Shown here piece after piece: positions 45,848 through 56,444 of a stretch of 64,000 nucleotides of DNA; the first letter of the stretch is position 1, and each line of letters begins with the position of its first letter. The notes beneath the pieces are model-generated. The model saw only the letters and a program-made list of their open reading frames with translations, did not search any database and was not told the origin of the DNA. The stretch is from CAVYXZ01 sp963772595 (GTDB lineage: Bacteria > Chloroflexota > Anaerolineae > Aggregatilineales > Phototrophicaceae): positions 496,001-560,000 of the forward strand of contig CAVYXZ010000014.1 in the NCBI GenBank assembly GCA_963772595.1, given 5' to 3'. The position numbers and the translations under genes are program-made.

Positions 45848-47272
45848 TCAGCCAGTATCTATGTTTTGGCTTGAGATGGATTCTGCCTTCATGAAACGGA
45901 AATACAATCCTGCCTGAACCGCATCGCCCCCGGCAAAATGTGCGCTGAGGGTCCAGCGCGAACCGGTATAAAAGGCGGCGATTTCGCCATTGACGACCAG
46001 CAGCGGCAGGTAATCGCGCAGCGCCTGCGGCACTTTATGATCAATCAACCATTTCTTGAGCTTCTGCTCATGGCCGCCCAATCCTTGCGGCGCGAAACGG
46101 TCACCGGGCTGGCGCGTGCGCAGATGCAGCGCGGCACCGGCTGGAATGGCGAGTCGCACCTGGGCTTCCCCCAGCGGCTGGCAGCCGGTCTCCAGCACCC
46201 AACCTGAGGCGGGCAGCGCCAGTTTTGCGGGCACCGGAACGAACAGCACGGTGCCGGGCGTCAGCAGCGGCAGCGAGTCGTCCGGGGCCGACTCCGCCGG
46301 ACCCTCGATCACAATTTGCCGGTACTCAAGCCGCAGCCGCCGTCCACCGGGGAAGAGTGCGCGCTGCCCAACCCGCCCGCGCAGGGCCAGATCCACCGCC
46401 GCGTTCACGTGCAGGCTGCTGTAGTCGCTGCCGCCGATTTGCTCCAATGCCCACAGCACAAAATGATTCCGCAGCGCCGGATGCAGGCCGCTAAAGACCT
46501 CACGCGGCAGGCCGACGGCATGGTCGCTGACCTGAACCTGTCCCCCAGGGCGGCGGCAAGCTGTTCCTCTATATAGGCGGCATCCTGCGCGGCCTGATCG
46601 GCTAACTGGACCAGCGCGCGGTCGATCTGCGGGTTAAGCTGGCGCAGCGCAGGCAGAGTCTCCAGGCGCAGGCGGTTGCGCAGCAGGCCAGGGTCCTGCG
46701 TTCGTGGCGTCCTGGCGCGGTTGCAGACCCTGTTCGCGGCAGTAGGCCTCGATCTCGGCCCGGCGCGCAAACAGCAGCGGACGCAGCAGAGTCAGACCAG
46801 GATCGCCCGGCAGCGGCGCGCGCAGGCCCATGCCGGATAAGCCGCGCAGCCCAGTGCCGCGAATCAGGCGCATGAGCACGGTTTCGGCCTGATCGTCGGC
46901 ATGATGCGCCACAGCGACAAAGCCCGCTCCCTGCACACGGGCCACTTCGGCCAGAAAGGCATAGCGCGCCTGCCGCGCCCTGTCCTCCGAAGCGCCATCC
47001 AGCGCCAGCGTCCTGCGTGTAACCGGGACTCCCCAGGCCGTGCAGCACTCGACCACGTAGTCGGCATCCGCCGCCCCGGCAGCCCCCCGCAGCCCATGAT
47101 CCAGCGTGGCGACGTGCAGATTAAAGTCGAACGCGGCCTGAAGGCGCAGCAAAAGGTGCAGCAGCACCAATGAATCCACCCCGCCAGACACGCCAATCAG
47201 CACTTTGCATCCCGGCGGAATCAGGCTATGCTCAGCTATGACTTGTCGAGTTTTATCGTATAAAGTCATCAT
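45848..47272 (-). CDS. tilS: tRNA(Ile)-lysidine synthase (frameshifted)
   Basis: Essential enzyme that converts the wobble C of tRNA-Ile(CAU) to lysidine. PP-loop motif IGVSGGVDSLVLLHLLL, THxDHGLR-like ATLDHGLRG, and AVAHHADDQAETVLMRLIRG are present in the N-terminal part; the C-terminal TilS domain includes GDRFAPQGLGGHEQKLKKWL and ends in NGEIAAFYTGSRWTLSAHF. Frame changes near 46710 and 46550. Start at 47272 (MMTLYDK) or 47269. Divergent from mreB across about 100 bases. Confidence 0.88.
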
Positions 47273-47288
47273 GCGCCTCTCATCCGTT

Positions 47289-47344
47289 ATTATAGTCCGA
47301 GGCGGCTTCTGGTGTTTTCTAATCTTCTGGCCCCATGTTATAAT
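47289..47344. promoter_or_regulatory. Divergent tilS/mreB promoter region
   Basis: A TATAAT at 47339-47344 (plus) precedes AAGGAG at 47365-47370 and the TTG start of mreB. A minus-strand TATAAT occupies 47289-47294 ahead of tilS. The -35 boxes are weak on both sides. Confidence 0.5.
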
Positions 47345-47376
47345 GCCGCCCTGCTCAGTGCCGTAAGGAGCACACT

Positions 47377-48440
47377 TTGCTAAGCCCGCTGGATTATTTC
47401 TTAGGCCTATTCTCACTCGACATCGGCATCGACCTGGGCACTGCGAATACCCTCGTGAGTGTGAGGGGCAAAGGAATTGTCATTAATGAACCCTCCTTCG
47501 TCGCTGTAGAGCGCAAAACCCGCCGTCCTATCGAGGTTGGGGCGCGCGCTAAAGAGATGTGGAGCAAGAACCCGCGCGACATTCTGGTGGTGCGCCCGCT
47601 GCGCGATGGCGTCATCAGCGAGTTTGAAGTCACCGAGGCCATGCTGCACCATCTCATCAGCAAGGCCCACGAGCAAACCTGGGTGCCGATCCCCAGGCCG
47701 CGCGTAGTCGTCGGCATCCCCAGCGGCGTGACCGAAGTGGAGAAACGGGCCGTCTTCGATGCGGCCATCAGCGCCGGGGCGCGCGAAGCCTATCTGATCG
47801 AGGAGCCGGTCGCGGCGGCCATCGGGGCCGGGCTGCCGGTGCAGGAAACGCGCGGCAGCATGATTATCGACATCGGCGGCGGCACGACCGAGGTCGCGCT
47901 GTTCTCGCTGGGCGGCATCGTCATCAGCCGGTCGATCCGCGTGGCCGGGGATGAAATGGACGAGGACATCGTCCAGTACATGCGCACCAAGCATAACCTC
48001 CTCATCGGCGAACCGACCGCCGAAAAGGTCAAAATCGAGATCGGCTCTGCTGCGCCACTGGCCGCAGGAACGCCTGACGGCAGTCAAGGGCCGCGATCTC
48101 GTCACCGGCCTGCCCTCTTCGGTCGAGGTCAGTTCGATTGAACTGCGCGAGGCCATCAGCGGCTCGGTGGACATCCTGGTCGATACGGTCAAGGATGCGC
48201 TGGACGATACCCCGCCGGAACTCGATCGCCGACCTGATGGAAAGCGGCATCTGTATGGCGGGCGGTGGCAGCCAGCTTCACGGCCTGCCGGAGCGCATGG
48301 CCGAGGAAGTGAACATTCGCGTCTGGATGGCGGATGATCCCATGACCTGTGTGGCGCGTGGGGCCGGGCGCGTGCTGGAAGATTACAACAACCTCCGCCG
48401 CCTGCTGGTCGGCCTGGAACGCGGCAGCACCCATCATTAA
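47377..48440 (+). CDS. mreB: Rod shape-determining protein MreB (frameshifted)
   Basis: Bacterial actin that organises cell-wall elongation. Phosphate-1 motif DIGIDLGTANTLV, the VVVGIPSGVTEVEKRAV connect region, phosphate-2 IIDIGGGTTEVALF and adenosine region MAGGGSQLHGL are present. Start is TTG 47377 with AAGGAG at ideal spacing. Frame changes near 48061 (before PQERLTAVKGRDLVTG) and 48230 (at PPEL-IADLME). Length of about 350 codons is typical. First gene of the elongation and division cluster running to rodA. Confidence 0.92.
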
Positions 48441-48547
48441 CATCCCGTGAGTTCCGCATTCACAATTGTATTTCTCGCCGGTGAAATTCATACTCGAACG
48501 GACGTTGAGTTAGTTTTCGTGATTCCCCTATATGTTCCGTAGCTTGC

Positions 48548-49385
48548 GTGCCAATCCGCTCCTTCTTCCTGGTGGTCAGCATTTTCTTCTGCCTGGGATT
48601 GGCGACGCTCAGCCAGGTCGGGCTGCTGGCCCCGGTAGAAAATATTGTGGCGATTCCGCTCAACGCCGTCTCTGGCCTGTTTCACCGGGTCGCCCTGACA
48701 GCGGTCGGCGGCGTCAGCGATCTGGCCGAATTACAGAACTTGCAGCAGCGCAACGCCGACCTGGAGAAAGCCCTGGCCGAGTTTCAATCCGAACTGGTCG
48801 AACTGCGCGAGATCGCCAGCGACTACAAGCGCCTGACCGAACTGCTCGATTACACCACCACCGCCACTAACCAGGAGTTCATCACAGCGGACGTGATTAA
48901 CGTCGATCTCAGCGGTCTGCGCCGCACCATTATCATTAACCGGGGTGTGCGCGATGGCATCGAAGTCGGGATGCCGGTGGTCACAGCGCAGGGTCTGGTC
49001 GGGCCGCATCATGGATGTCAGCGCCAACGCCTCGCGCGTGCTGCTCATCACCGACCGCGACAGCGCCGTCAGTTCACGTTTGCAGCGCAGCCGGGTGCAG
49101 GGCAGCGTGCAGGGTCAGCTTTCCGGCAATCTGCGCATGACTATGATTCCCCTGGGCGACGTGGTCGATGTGGGCGATCTGGTGATTACCTCCGGCCTGG
49201 GCGGCAACTTCCCGCCCGACATCGTGATCGGCGTCGTCACCAGCACGCGCCAGTTCGAGTTCGAATTGTTCCAGGAGGCCGAAGTCACCAGCCTGAACAA
49301 CTTCGACACCTTAGAATTCGTCCTGGTGATGACCAGCTTCGAACCCATTGACATCGGCGTCTTCGAATTCGCAGGACGGCGGTTA
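48548..49385 (+). CDS. mreC: Rod shape-determining protein MreC (frameshifted)
   Basis: N-terminal membrane helix (FFLVVSIFFCLGLATLSQVG), coiled coil (LQNLQQRNADLEKALAEFQS) and periplasmic beta domains (DVINVDLSGLRRTIIINRG, GMPVVTAQGLVG, ASRVLLITDRDSAVS). It scaffolds PBP2 and RodA outside the membrane. The frame changes near 49005. Start is uncertain: GTG 48548 in frame, or ATG 48532 with an additional base error. No stop separates it from MreD, whose homology begins in the same frame at about 49386. Confidence 0.82.
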
Positions 49386-49895
49386 GTGGGCAGCTATCTC
49401 AGCCTCCCAATTCTGGCCCTGGCCGCCGCGCTTCAGGCCAGCGTCCTGCCCCAGATTCGCTTCTGGGATGGCGCGCCGGACCTGGTCTTTCTGCTGGTGC
49501 TGGGCTGGGCCATCCACGCCCCGCTGGACGAGGGCATCGTCTGGGCCATTGTCGGTGGCATCCTCCAGGATTTGCTTTCGGTCGCGCCGCTGGGCATGTC
49601 CTCCGTCGGCATGATTCTGGTGGTCTACGTGACCTATCACGTGGCGCAGCAGCTTCAACGAGTCGGGCCTGTTTTCATCACGCTGCTGGTGCTCAGCGGC
49701 TCGCTCGTGCAGCAGATCACGCTCTGGCTGCTGTTCGCCGCCTTCGGGTTTACGGTTGACTTTCTCGATGATTTCACCTACGTTATTACGCCGACGATTA
49801 TCTATAATTTTGTGCTGATCTGGCCGACCTACTGGCTGCTGCGCAAAATTCAGCGGCGGGTTCAGAATGTACGCCGCTCGATTACGTTAGATTAG
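49386..49895 (+). CDS. mreD: Rod shape-determining protein MreD (in frame with mreC)
   Basis: About 170 residues with five or six helices (SYLSLPILALAAALQASVLP, DLVFLLVLGWAIHAPLDEGI, GGILQDLLSVAPLGMSSVGM), the GxxQDxxSxxPLG motif being typical of MreD. It is continuous with MreC as read; a GTG at 49386 could start it. A natural fusion would place the MreC periplasmic end before MreD's normally cytoplasmic N-terminus, so a lost stop is the simpler reading. Confidence 0.8.
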   Translation: MGSYLSLPILALAAALQASVLPQIRFWDGAPDLVFLLVLGWAIHAPLDEGIVWAIVGGILQDLLSVAPLGMSSVGMILVVYVTYHVAQQLQRVGPVFITLLVLSGSLVQQITLWLLFAAFGFTVDFLDDFTYVITPTIIYNFVLIWPTYWLLRKIQRRVQNVRRSITLD

Positions 49896-49909
49896 TTCGG
49901 AGGTCGTCA

Positions 49910-52181
49910 ATGCGCGGCTTAGAACCCTTCCAGGGCTGGCGTTTGACCTTCTTTCAAGGCATCATCTTCGCCGTGTTCATGCTTTTCGTGCTGCGCCTAT
50001 ACCAGCTTCAGATCGTGGGCCATGAACAGGCGCAGTTAGCGGCTGATGAAAACCGGCTCAATGAACTGCCGGTGGCCGCGCCGCGCGGTGTGATCTTCGA
50101 CCGCTACGATAAAACCCTGGCAGTCAACGTCCCGGCCTTCAACGTGACGATTGTTCCGGCGGCTCTGCCCGGCGGTGAGGCCGATTTCGAGATTTACAAC
50201 CGCCTCTCGGCTCTGGTCAACGTCCCACCGACGGCGGCGCTGGCGGCTGGCGGTGATGTCACCAGCATCGAACAACTGGTGCAGGTAGGCGAGGGTATCG
50301 CGCCTTTCCGCCCGGTGATTATCGCGCAGGACGTGCCGCTCGAAGTGGCGATGCAGATCCTCGAAGAGCGCATCACCCTGCCCGGCGTCGATGTCGAGGC
50401 GGTGGGCGTGCGCGAATATCCCGACCGGCCCGCTGACTTCGCAAATCATCGGCTACATGGGGCCGATCCCGGCGGAAGAAGCCAAACAGCTTCAGGAGCA
50501 GGGTTACAACCCGGCCTACGACCGCATCGGCTATGCCGGAGTCGAGACCTTCCTGGAAAACATCCTGGCCGGACAGCGCGGCTCAGTGCTGCGCGAGGTG
50601 GATGTCGCTGGGGAAGTCGTGCAGCAGATCAGCTTCAAGGACCCGGTGCCGGGCCAGAACGTCCGTCTGACCATCGACACCGAACTCCAACAGGCGGCGC
50701 AGACCGCGCTCACCAATCGTATCAACCTGCTGAACACGACTGAAGGCCGCATCCGTACCGAATCGGGCGTCGTGATTGCGATGGACCCCAACAACGGGCA
50801 GGTGCTGGCGATGGTAAGCTGGCCCACCTACGATAACAGCCGTTTCGCCCGCAATATCGACTACCAGTATTACCTGGAAGTCCTCAACAATCCGCGCACA
50901 CCGCTGGTCAATCATGCCATCAGTTCACTCTATCCACCCGGATCGGTCTGGAAAGTGATTACTTCGCAGGGGGTGCTGCAAGAGCACGTCATTGAGCCGG
51001 AGACGATGATCTTCAACCCCGGCCAGTTGACCCTGCCCAACCGCTACGCGCCGAATGACCCGGCAGCCTCGCAGACCTTCTTTGACTGGAAACCGGGCGG
51101 ATTCGGCCTGCTGAACATCACCGGGGCCATCGCCAACAGTTCGGACGTGTTCTTCTATCAGGTGGGCGGCGGCAACCCGGACATCAACCCCAACACGCTG
51201 CGCACTGGCGGCCTGGGCATCACCGATCTCTTTCGCTATGCAACGGCCTCCGGCATCGGCACTGAACTGGGTGTCGAATTGCCCGGCGAACAGTCGGGCC
51301 GCGTGCCAGACCCGGACTGGAAGCGCCGCGTCTACGGTGAGAACTGGTCCACCGGCGACACCTACAACGCGGCCTTCGGTCAGGGCTACCTGACGGTTAC
51401 GCCACTTCAGTTGATTACCGCCGTCTCGGCTATCGTCAACGGCGGCACGCTCTACCAGCCAACCGTCATCAAAGATTTACTCGACGCCGAACGCAACATC
51501 ACCACCCCCTTCCAGCCGCAAGTGCTGCGCAACATCAACATCGACAACATAGACCCCAGCCAGACGCTGGTGCTCAACCAGCTTGAAGACATGATTATGA
51601 AAGGCCCCAGCAGCCTGGCCTGTACCTGCGAAGCGGACCCGGACAACCAGTATTACAATGCCGCGCGCTGCAACCCAGATACCTACCGCAACACGGTCGA
51701 TGTCAACACGGACCCCTACATCGAAGACCTGCGCCAGTACCGTGTCCATATCCCGCTCAACTACACCTTCAACGGGCGCGTCTGCGACCCACTGCGCTTC
51801 GAGCCAGATTACCAACCGGCCTTCGTCAGCAGCGAGAACTACCAGACGATCCGCGACGGGATGCGCGGGGCGGTAACCTATGGTACGGCAACGGCGGCTA
51901 ACCTGCCCTATGTCACGGTGGCCGGGAAGACCGGCACGGCGGAATACTGCGACGACATCGCCCGCCCGCTCGGCCTCTGCGTACCAGGGAGCTGGCCCTC
52001 CCATGCCTGGTTTGTGGCCTATGCGCCCTACGAAAAGCCGGATGTCGTGATTCTCGGCTTTGTCTACAACGGCGGTGAAGGCTCGCTGGTGGCCCTGCCG
52101 GTGGTCGTCGAGACGATGGAGGCCTACATGCGCCTGAAGACCGAGCGCCAGAACCCGGTCGCCTCGCTCACTGGCAGCTAG
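49910..52181 (+). CDS. mrdA: Penicillin-binding protein 2 (frameshifted)
   Basis: Class B transpeptidase for cell elongation, about 757 residues. One N-terminal membrane helix (FQGIIFAVFMLFVLRLYQLQ), PBP dimerisation domain with PRGVIFDRYDKTLAVN, then catalytic domain: SxxK in LYPPGSVWKVITS (about 50940), SSD (about 51137) and KTGT in VAGKTGTAEYC (about 51925). Frame changes near 50435. An insertion at about 51610-51800 carries four Cys, and two more flank KTGT, suggesting disulfides outside the cell. Starts 14 bases after mreD. Confidence 0.9.
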
Positions 52182-52183
52182 CG

Positions 52184-53335
52184 ATGAGAGCACACAGAGA
52201 ACGGCTGACCGATCCGCTGCGCTACTGGCTGCCCGGCCTGATCGCAGGCGTGCTGGCCTGGTTAGCCTTCATCAGCCTGGGCGCAACCCCCGTCCTGCGC
52301 GCGACCGGCCTGGCCCTGGTGATCGTCGGCATGGCGATGATGCTGCGCCGCTCCGGGTCGCTGCTGGCGGTCGCCGGGGCGCTGGCGCTGGCCTTCAGCC
52401 CGGCCTTCTGGTCGCAAACCGACAGCACGCCGGACCTCAACCTGGGCCTGACCCTGGTCTTTCTGGTCGCGGGCGCTGTGGTCGCCCTGGGGTTGATCTG
52501 GCGTTTCCGCGAGCGCTGGCTGCTGGCGATGATCGCCGGGTTCGCCCTCTTCGCCGTGTTGTTCTGGAGCGAGTTGGCCGGTCTCGGCAGCCTGCGAATC
52601 ACAACTCTCTGCGCCGCGTGGCTGCTCTATCTGCTGATCGACGCCCTGTTCCGCAGTAACCCGCACCCCGACGACCCGCCCGCAGCCGCTGTGCAGGCCC
52701 GGCACAGCTATGGCGTCCTGATTCTGCTGGCAATCGGCGTCATCAACGCGCCCTCCTTCATTATGATTACCCCGGCGGTTATCATCGGCCTGCTGCTCTA
52801 TCGCAAGCGCCTGCCCTGGTGGTTCTGGGGCCTGTTAGCGATTATTCTGGTCTTCGGGCTGGTTAACACCGCCGGTGAATACGTCAGTTCGACCTGGTGG
52901 ACCTACCCGGCAGCCCAGGCCGAGACGCTGGGCATCCGCGTTCATGCCATCTTTGCCGATGGCTGGCGCGAAGCCTCACGCTGGGTCTATCTGGTCAACC
53001 TGGTGGTCAGCCAGTTTGCCATCCTGGGGGTCGGGCTGGGAATCCTGGGCTTATCCCGGCTGGCGCGCTGGTATCCGCCGGTCGGCAGCGTGACGATGAT
53101 CGCCTACGCCGCCTTCGCCCTCTTCGGCCTGGTCTACTTCGGCAATGACGCCGCTGTGCTGCTGCTGCCCCTGCTGATGATCCAGATATTCTGGATGACC
53201 TACGCCGTCGATGCCCTGGGCGATTGGCTTCAGCGCAGCCTGAATCCCCGGCGGCAGATGCTGCGCTGGGGCACGGCAGCGGCCTACCTGCTGCTGCCCC
53301 TGCTGATGCTCTCCCGAATCCTAAGCAGCGTATAG
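52184..53335 (+). CDS. Hypothetical polytopic membrane protein
   Basis: 383 residues, about ten hydrophobic helices, few polar loops (SNPHPDDPPAAAVQARHSYG is the longest). A hydrophobic helix arrangement typical of uncharacterised membrane proteins; no motif I can tie to a family. Two bases separate it from PBP2, and it sits between PBP2 and minC, so it is probably part of the elongation operon. Confidence 0.6.
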   Translation: MRAHRERLTDPLRYWLPGLIAGVLAWLAFISLGATPVLRATGLALVIVGMAMMLRRSGSLLAVAGALALAFSPAFWSQTDSTPDLNLGLTLVFLVAGAVVALGLIWRFRERWLLAMIAGFALFAVLFWSELAGLGSLRITTLCAAWLLYLLIDALFRSNPHPDDPPAAAVQARHSYGVLILLAIGVINAPSFIMITPAVIIGLLLYRKRLPWWFWGLLAIILVFGLVNTAGEYVSSTWWTYPAAQAETLGIRVHAIFADGWREASRWVYLVNLVVSQFAILGVGLGILGLSRLARWYPPVGSVTMIAYAAFALFGLVYFGNDAAVLLLPLLMIQIFWMTYAVDALGDWLQRSLNPRRQMLRWGTAAAYLLLPLLMLSRILSSV

Positions 53336-53394
53336 CGTTAATGCCAAAAACAATATAGACTTGAGTGTGTGTTATCCCCTTACGTGGAGGAATC

Positions 53395-54087
53395 ATGCAA
53401 GATCAAGCACTGTTTGCCATCAAGGGTGTGCGGGATGGCCTATTGATTTCTCTCAGTCCCGTTGCAGAATGGGAAACAATGACGACGGAATTGGCGGCAC
53501 ACCTGGATGAGCAAAGCAGTTTCTACGCAGGGGCACAGATTATTGTGGACGTGGGCGAACGCCCGGTCCCGAAATACGAACTGACCTCGCTCAAGGCCCT
53601 GTTAGAACGGCGCGGCATGACGCTGTGGGTTGTCTTGAGTGAAAGTGAAACGACCGTCGAATCCACCCTGGCGCTGGATTTACGCACAACAACCGGCATC
53701 GCCAACGCTGTGCCAGGGCGCGTTGAACAGGAGAACGAAACAGAAACCGATCCCGAAGAGTCTGGCTCGCCCGGCGTGCTGATTCACCGGACTTTGCGGT
53801 CCGGGCGGCTCGTCCACAGCCCCGGCCATGTCGTCGTCATCGGCGACGTAAATCCGGGCGCAGAGATCATCGCCGCCGGCGATGTGATCGTGTGGGGGCG
53901 GCTGCGGGGGAATGTTCATGCGGGTGTCGAAGGGGACGAGAGCGCGATTGTCTGCGCGCTCGATATGACACCTACCCAGTTACGCATCGCGGGCTACATT
54001 GTGACGTCACCCGCCGAGAAACGGCGGCAGCCACAGCCTGAAGTAGCCTCGGTACGAGACGGTCAGATTATCGTCGAGACCTGGTAA
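53395..54087 (+). CDS. minC: Septum site-determining protein MinC
   Basis: Division inhibitor that blocks FtsZ assembly away from midcell. 230 residues: N-terminal domain to about 105 (IKGVRDGLLISL, QIIVDVGERPVPKYEL), acidic linker, and the C-terminal beta-helix (HRTLRSGRLVHSPGHVVVIG, GAEIIAAGDVIVWGRLRGNV, HAG), the MinD-binding face. GTGGAGGA precedes the ATG. First gene of minCDE. Confidence 0.92.
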   Translation: MQDQALFAIKGVRDGLLISLSPVAEWETMTTELAAHLDEQSSFYAGAQIIVDVGERPVPKYELTSLKALLERRGMTLWVVLSESETTVESTLALDLRTTTGIANAVPGRVEQENETETDPEESGSPGVLIHRTLRSGRLVHSPGHVVVIGDVNPGAEIIAAGDVIVWGRLRGNVHAGVEGDESAIVCALDMTPTQLRIAGYIVTSPAEKRRQPQPEVASVRDGQIIVETW

Positions 54088-54106
54088 ATACCGGAGGATT
54101 TTCCTG

Positions 54107-54910
54107 ATGGGGGGTAAAGTTGTTACGGTGACATCCGGCAAAGGCGGGGTGGGTAAGACGACCACCACGGCCAACCTGGGCGTCGCACTGGCACGCATGA
54201 ACAAGCGTGTCGTCGTCATTGACGCCGACATCGGCTTGCGCAACCTCGATGTGGTCATGGGGCTGGAAAACCGCATCGTCTACGATCTGGTGGACGTGAT
54301 TGAAGGGCGCTGCAAACTGCGTCAGGCTATGATTAAGCACAAACAGTTCCCAGAACTTTACCTGATTCCCGCCGCGCAGAGCCGCGATAAAACCGCCGTC
54401 AGCCCGGTGGATATGATTCAACTGACCGAGAAACTGCGCCCGGAAGTCGATTTCATCCTGATTGATTCACCCGCCGGGATCGAGCGCGGCTTCCGCAACG
54501 CGGTCGCGCCTGCCGACGACGTCCTGATCGTCACCAACCCGGAAGTCTCCGCTGTGCGGGATGCGGATCGCATCATCGGCCTGCTCGAATCCGCCGGAAA
54601 AGGCCCCGGCCACCTGATTCTCAACCGGGTGAAACCGGGCGCGGTGCGCAAGGGCGAAATGCTCTCCGCCGAAGACGTGACCGATATTCTCGCCATCAAG
54701 CTCATCGGCATCGTCCCCGAAGACGAAGCCGTCGTCCCAGCCTCTAACAGCGGCATACCCGTCACCATGAACCACAACTCGCGCGCTGGTACTGCCTTTC
54801 GCAATATCGCTCGACGCCTCAACGGCGAAAAAGTGCCCTTCATGGATCTGGACGAAAGCAGCAACATCTTGCAGCGTCTGGCTCGCCTGATAGGGGGCAG
54901 TGGACAATAG
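54107..54910 (+). CDS. minD: Septum site-determining ATPase MinD
   Basis: ParA-superfamily ATPase. Deviant Walker A SGKGGVGKTTTTANLG with the signature Lys, DADIGLRNLDVVMGLENR and Walker B FILIDSPAGIERG are canonical. The C-terminal end (DESSNILQRLARLIGGSGQ) includes an amphipathic membrane-targeting helix. Nineteen bases after minC. Recruits MinC to the membrane and is cycled by MinE. Confidence 0.94.
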   Translation: MGGKVVTVTSGKGGVGKTTTTANLGVALARMNKRVVVIDADIGLRNLDVVMGLENRIVYDLVDVIEGRCKLRQAMIKHKQFPELYLIPAAQSRDKTAVSPVDMIQLTEKLRPEVDFILIDSPAGIERGFRNAVAPADDVLIVTNPEVSAVRDADRIIGLLESAGKGPGHLILNRVKPGAVRKGEMLSAEDVTDILAIKLIGIVPEDEAVVPASNSGIPVTMNHNSRAGTAFRNIARRLNGEKVPFMDLDESSNILQRLARLIGGSGQ

Positions 54911-54922
54911 GGAGAAGCCAAG

Positions 54923-55252
54923 ATGAGCCGACTCATTGATATATTGCGGGGACGTCGTCCGAAGCGCAGCGCACAGGATGCGAAAGATCGCTTGCAGTTC
55001 ATCCTGTTCCATGATCGCATTGACCTCTCTCCCGAACAGCTTGAAAATATGAAACGTGAAATTCTCGAAGTGATCTCCAAATACGTCTCGGTAGAACAGG
55101 ACCGCGTCGATATTGCCTTGCAGCAGCGACAGCGTGACAGCCTGATCGTGGCCGAGATCCCCTTCTCGCCCAGCAGCGAGTCAAGCCTGGACGCCCTCGA
55201 CGAAGACGACCCGGAACAGGTTGAATCGGCTGACCGACCGGCCATTGAATAA
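54923..55252 (+). CDS. minE: Topological specificity factor MinE
   Basis: 109 residues. The region RSAQDAKDRLQFILFHDRID contains the MinD-binding helix core, followed by LKREILEVISKYV-type sequence (NMKREILEVISKYV) and VDIALQQRQ. A variable acidic tail follows. Twelve bases after minD with GGAGAAG upstream. Its presence implies pole-to-pole oscillation of MinCD, as in rod-shaped cells. Confidence 0.88.
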   Translation: MSRLIDILRGRRPKRSAQDAKDRLQFILFHDRIDLSPEQLENMKREILEVISKYVSVEQDRVDIALQQRQRDSLIVAEIPFSPSSESSLDALDEDDPEQVESADRPAIE

Positions 55253-55302
55253 TCCTCCGGCTTCGCTATCATACTCTTTCCGTCCTTGTGGATTAATCTG
55301 GC

Positions 55303-56424
55303 ATGATTCATTCAGAAAACATCTGGCAACGTTTTGATTACCTCCTGTTCGGCCTGACGATCCTGCTCATCATCTTCGGCGTGTTGATGATCGGCAGCGC
55401 AACCCAGGGCGCGATTGATCCGGCCCTCATCAGCCGTGTGCCGGATCAAATTCGTTTTGCGGGCCTCGGCCTGCTGATTATGTTGGGCCTGGCCGCGCTC
55501 GATTACCGTCTGTTGGGCGGTCTGAATGTCTGGCTCTACCTGCTGATGATCGCCCTGCTGCTGCTGGTGCGCGTCTTCGGCGTGGAAGGTGACGCGGGGT
55601 CGCAAAGCTGGATCAATATCGGCATCCGCATCCAGCCCTCCGAAGTGGCAAAGGTGTTGATTATCATCACGCTGGGCCAGTTCCTGGCGCGTAATGCGCA
55701 GAGAATGGACAAACTGAGCACGGTAATGCTGTCGCTGATCCACATCGGCGTCCCCGCTCTGCTGATCTTCATCCAGCCGGACCTGGGCATGGTGACGGTC
55801 TTCGCCGCTATCTGGTTCACGATGGTCTGGGCTGCCGGGCTGCGCCTCCGGCATCTGGCCCTGATGGGCGTGGTGCTGCTGATCGGCATGGTCTTCGTCC
55901 TGGCGCAGGCGCTGCACATCGTCAAAGGCCCGCTGGAAGATTATCAGCTCTCGCGTATCACCACCTTCATCGACCAGGAAAGCGACCCGGACGCCTTCTT
56001 TAACATCCGGCAGGCCCTCATCAGCGTTGGTTCCGGCGGGATGCTGGGCAAAGGCTACAGCGTGGGCAGCCAGAACAAGGGCCGCTTTCTGCGCGTGCGT
56101 CATACCGATTTCATCTTCAGCGTGATCGCCGAGGAGTTCGGCTTCGTCGGCAGTGTGGTGACGCTCGGCCTTATCGGATTCGTCCTGCTAAGGATTCTAC
56201 GCGGCGCACGCATGGCTGCGGATGCCTTCGGCAGCCTGATCTGCTACGGTGTCGCCGCTTTCATCTTCTTCCAGACGGTCACGTCCATTGGCATGAACCT
56301 TCAGTTGGTGCCGGTCACGGGCCTGACTCTGCCTTTTATCAGTTCCGGCGGAACCTCGCTGCTGTCCACCATGGCCGGAATCGGTCTGGCCGAGAGTGTG
56401 ATCGCCCGCCGCCGCCGTGTTTGA
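55303..56424 (+). CDS. rodA: SEDS-family peptidoglycan polymerase RodA
   Basis: Ten-helix glycosyltransferase of 373 residues that pairs with PBP2 for wall elongation. Signature sequence AGSQSWINIGIRIQPSEVAK, QPDLGMVTVF, GSGGMLGKGYSVGSQNKGRF, HTDFIFSVIAEEFGF and LPFISSGGTSLLS identify it. The start ATG 55303 is weakly served by a ribosome site. RodA rather than FtsW is favoured by the neighbouring mreBCD and PBP2. Confidence 0.9.
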   Translation: MIHSENIWQRFDYLLFGLTILLIIFGVLMIGSATQGAIDPALISRVPDQIRFAGLGLLIMLGLAALDYRLLGGLNVWLYLLMIALLLLVRVFGVEGDAGSQSWINIGIRIQPSEVAKVLIIITLGQFLARNAQRMDKLSTVMLSLIHIGVPALLIFIQPDLGMVTVFAAIWFTMVWAAGLRLRHLALMGVVLLIGMVFVLAQALHIVKGPLEDYQLSRITTFIDQESDPDAFFNIRQALISVGSGGMLGKGYSVGSQNKGRFLRVRHTDFIFSVIAEEFGFVGSVVTLGLIGFVLLRILRGARMAADAFGSLICYGVAAFIFFQTVTSIGMNLQLVPVTGLTLPFISSGGTSLLSTMAGIGLAESVIARRRRV

Positions 56425-56444
56425 CCCATTTAGAGGAGATCATT

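Noticed and set aside
47377..48440. Programmed frameshifting in mreB
   Set aside because: No slippery heptamer or stimulatory structure at either break, and neighbouring genes have similar breaks, so consensus error is simpler.
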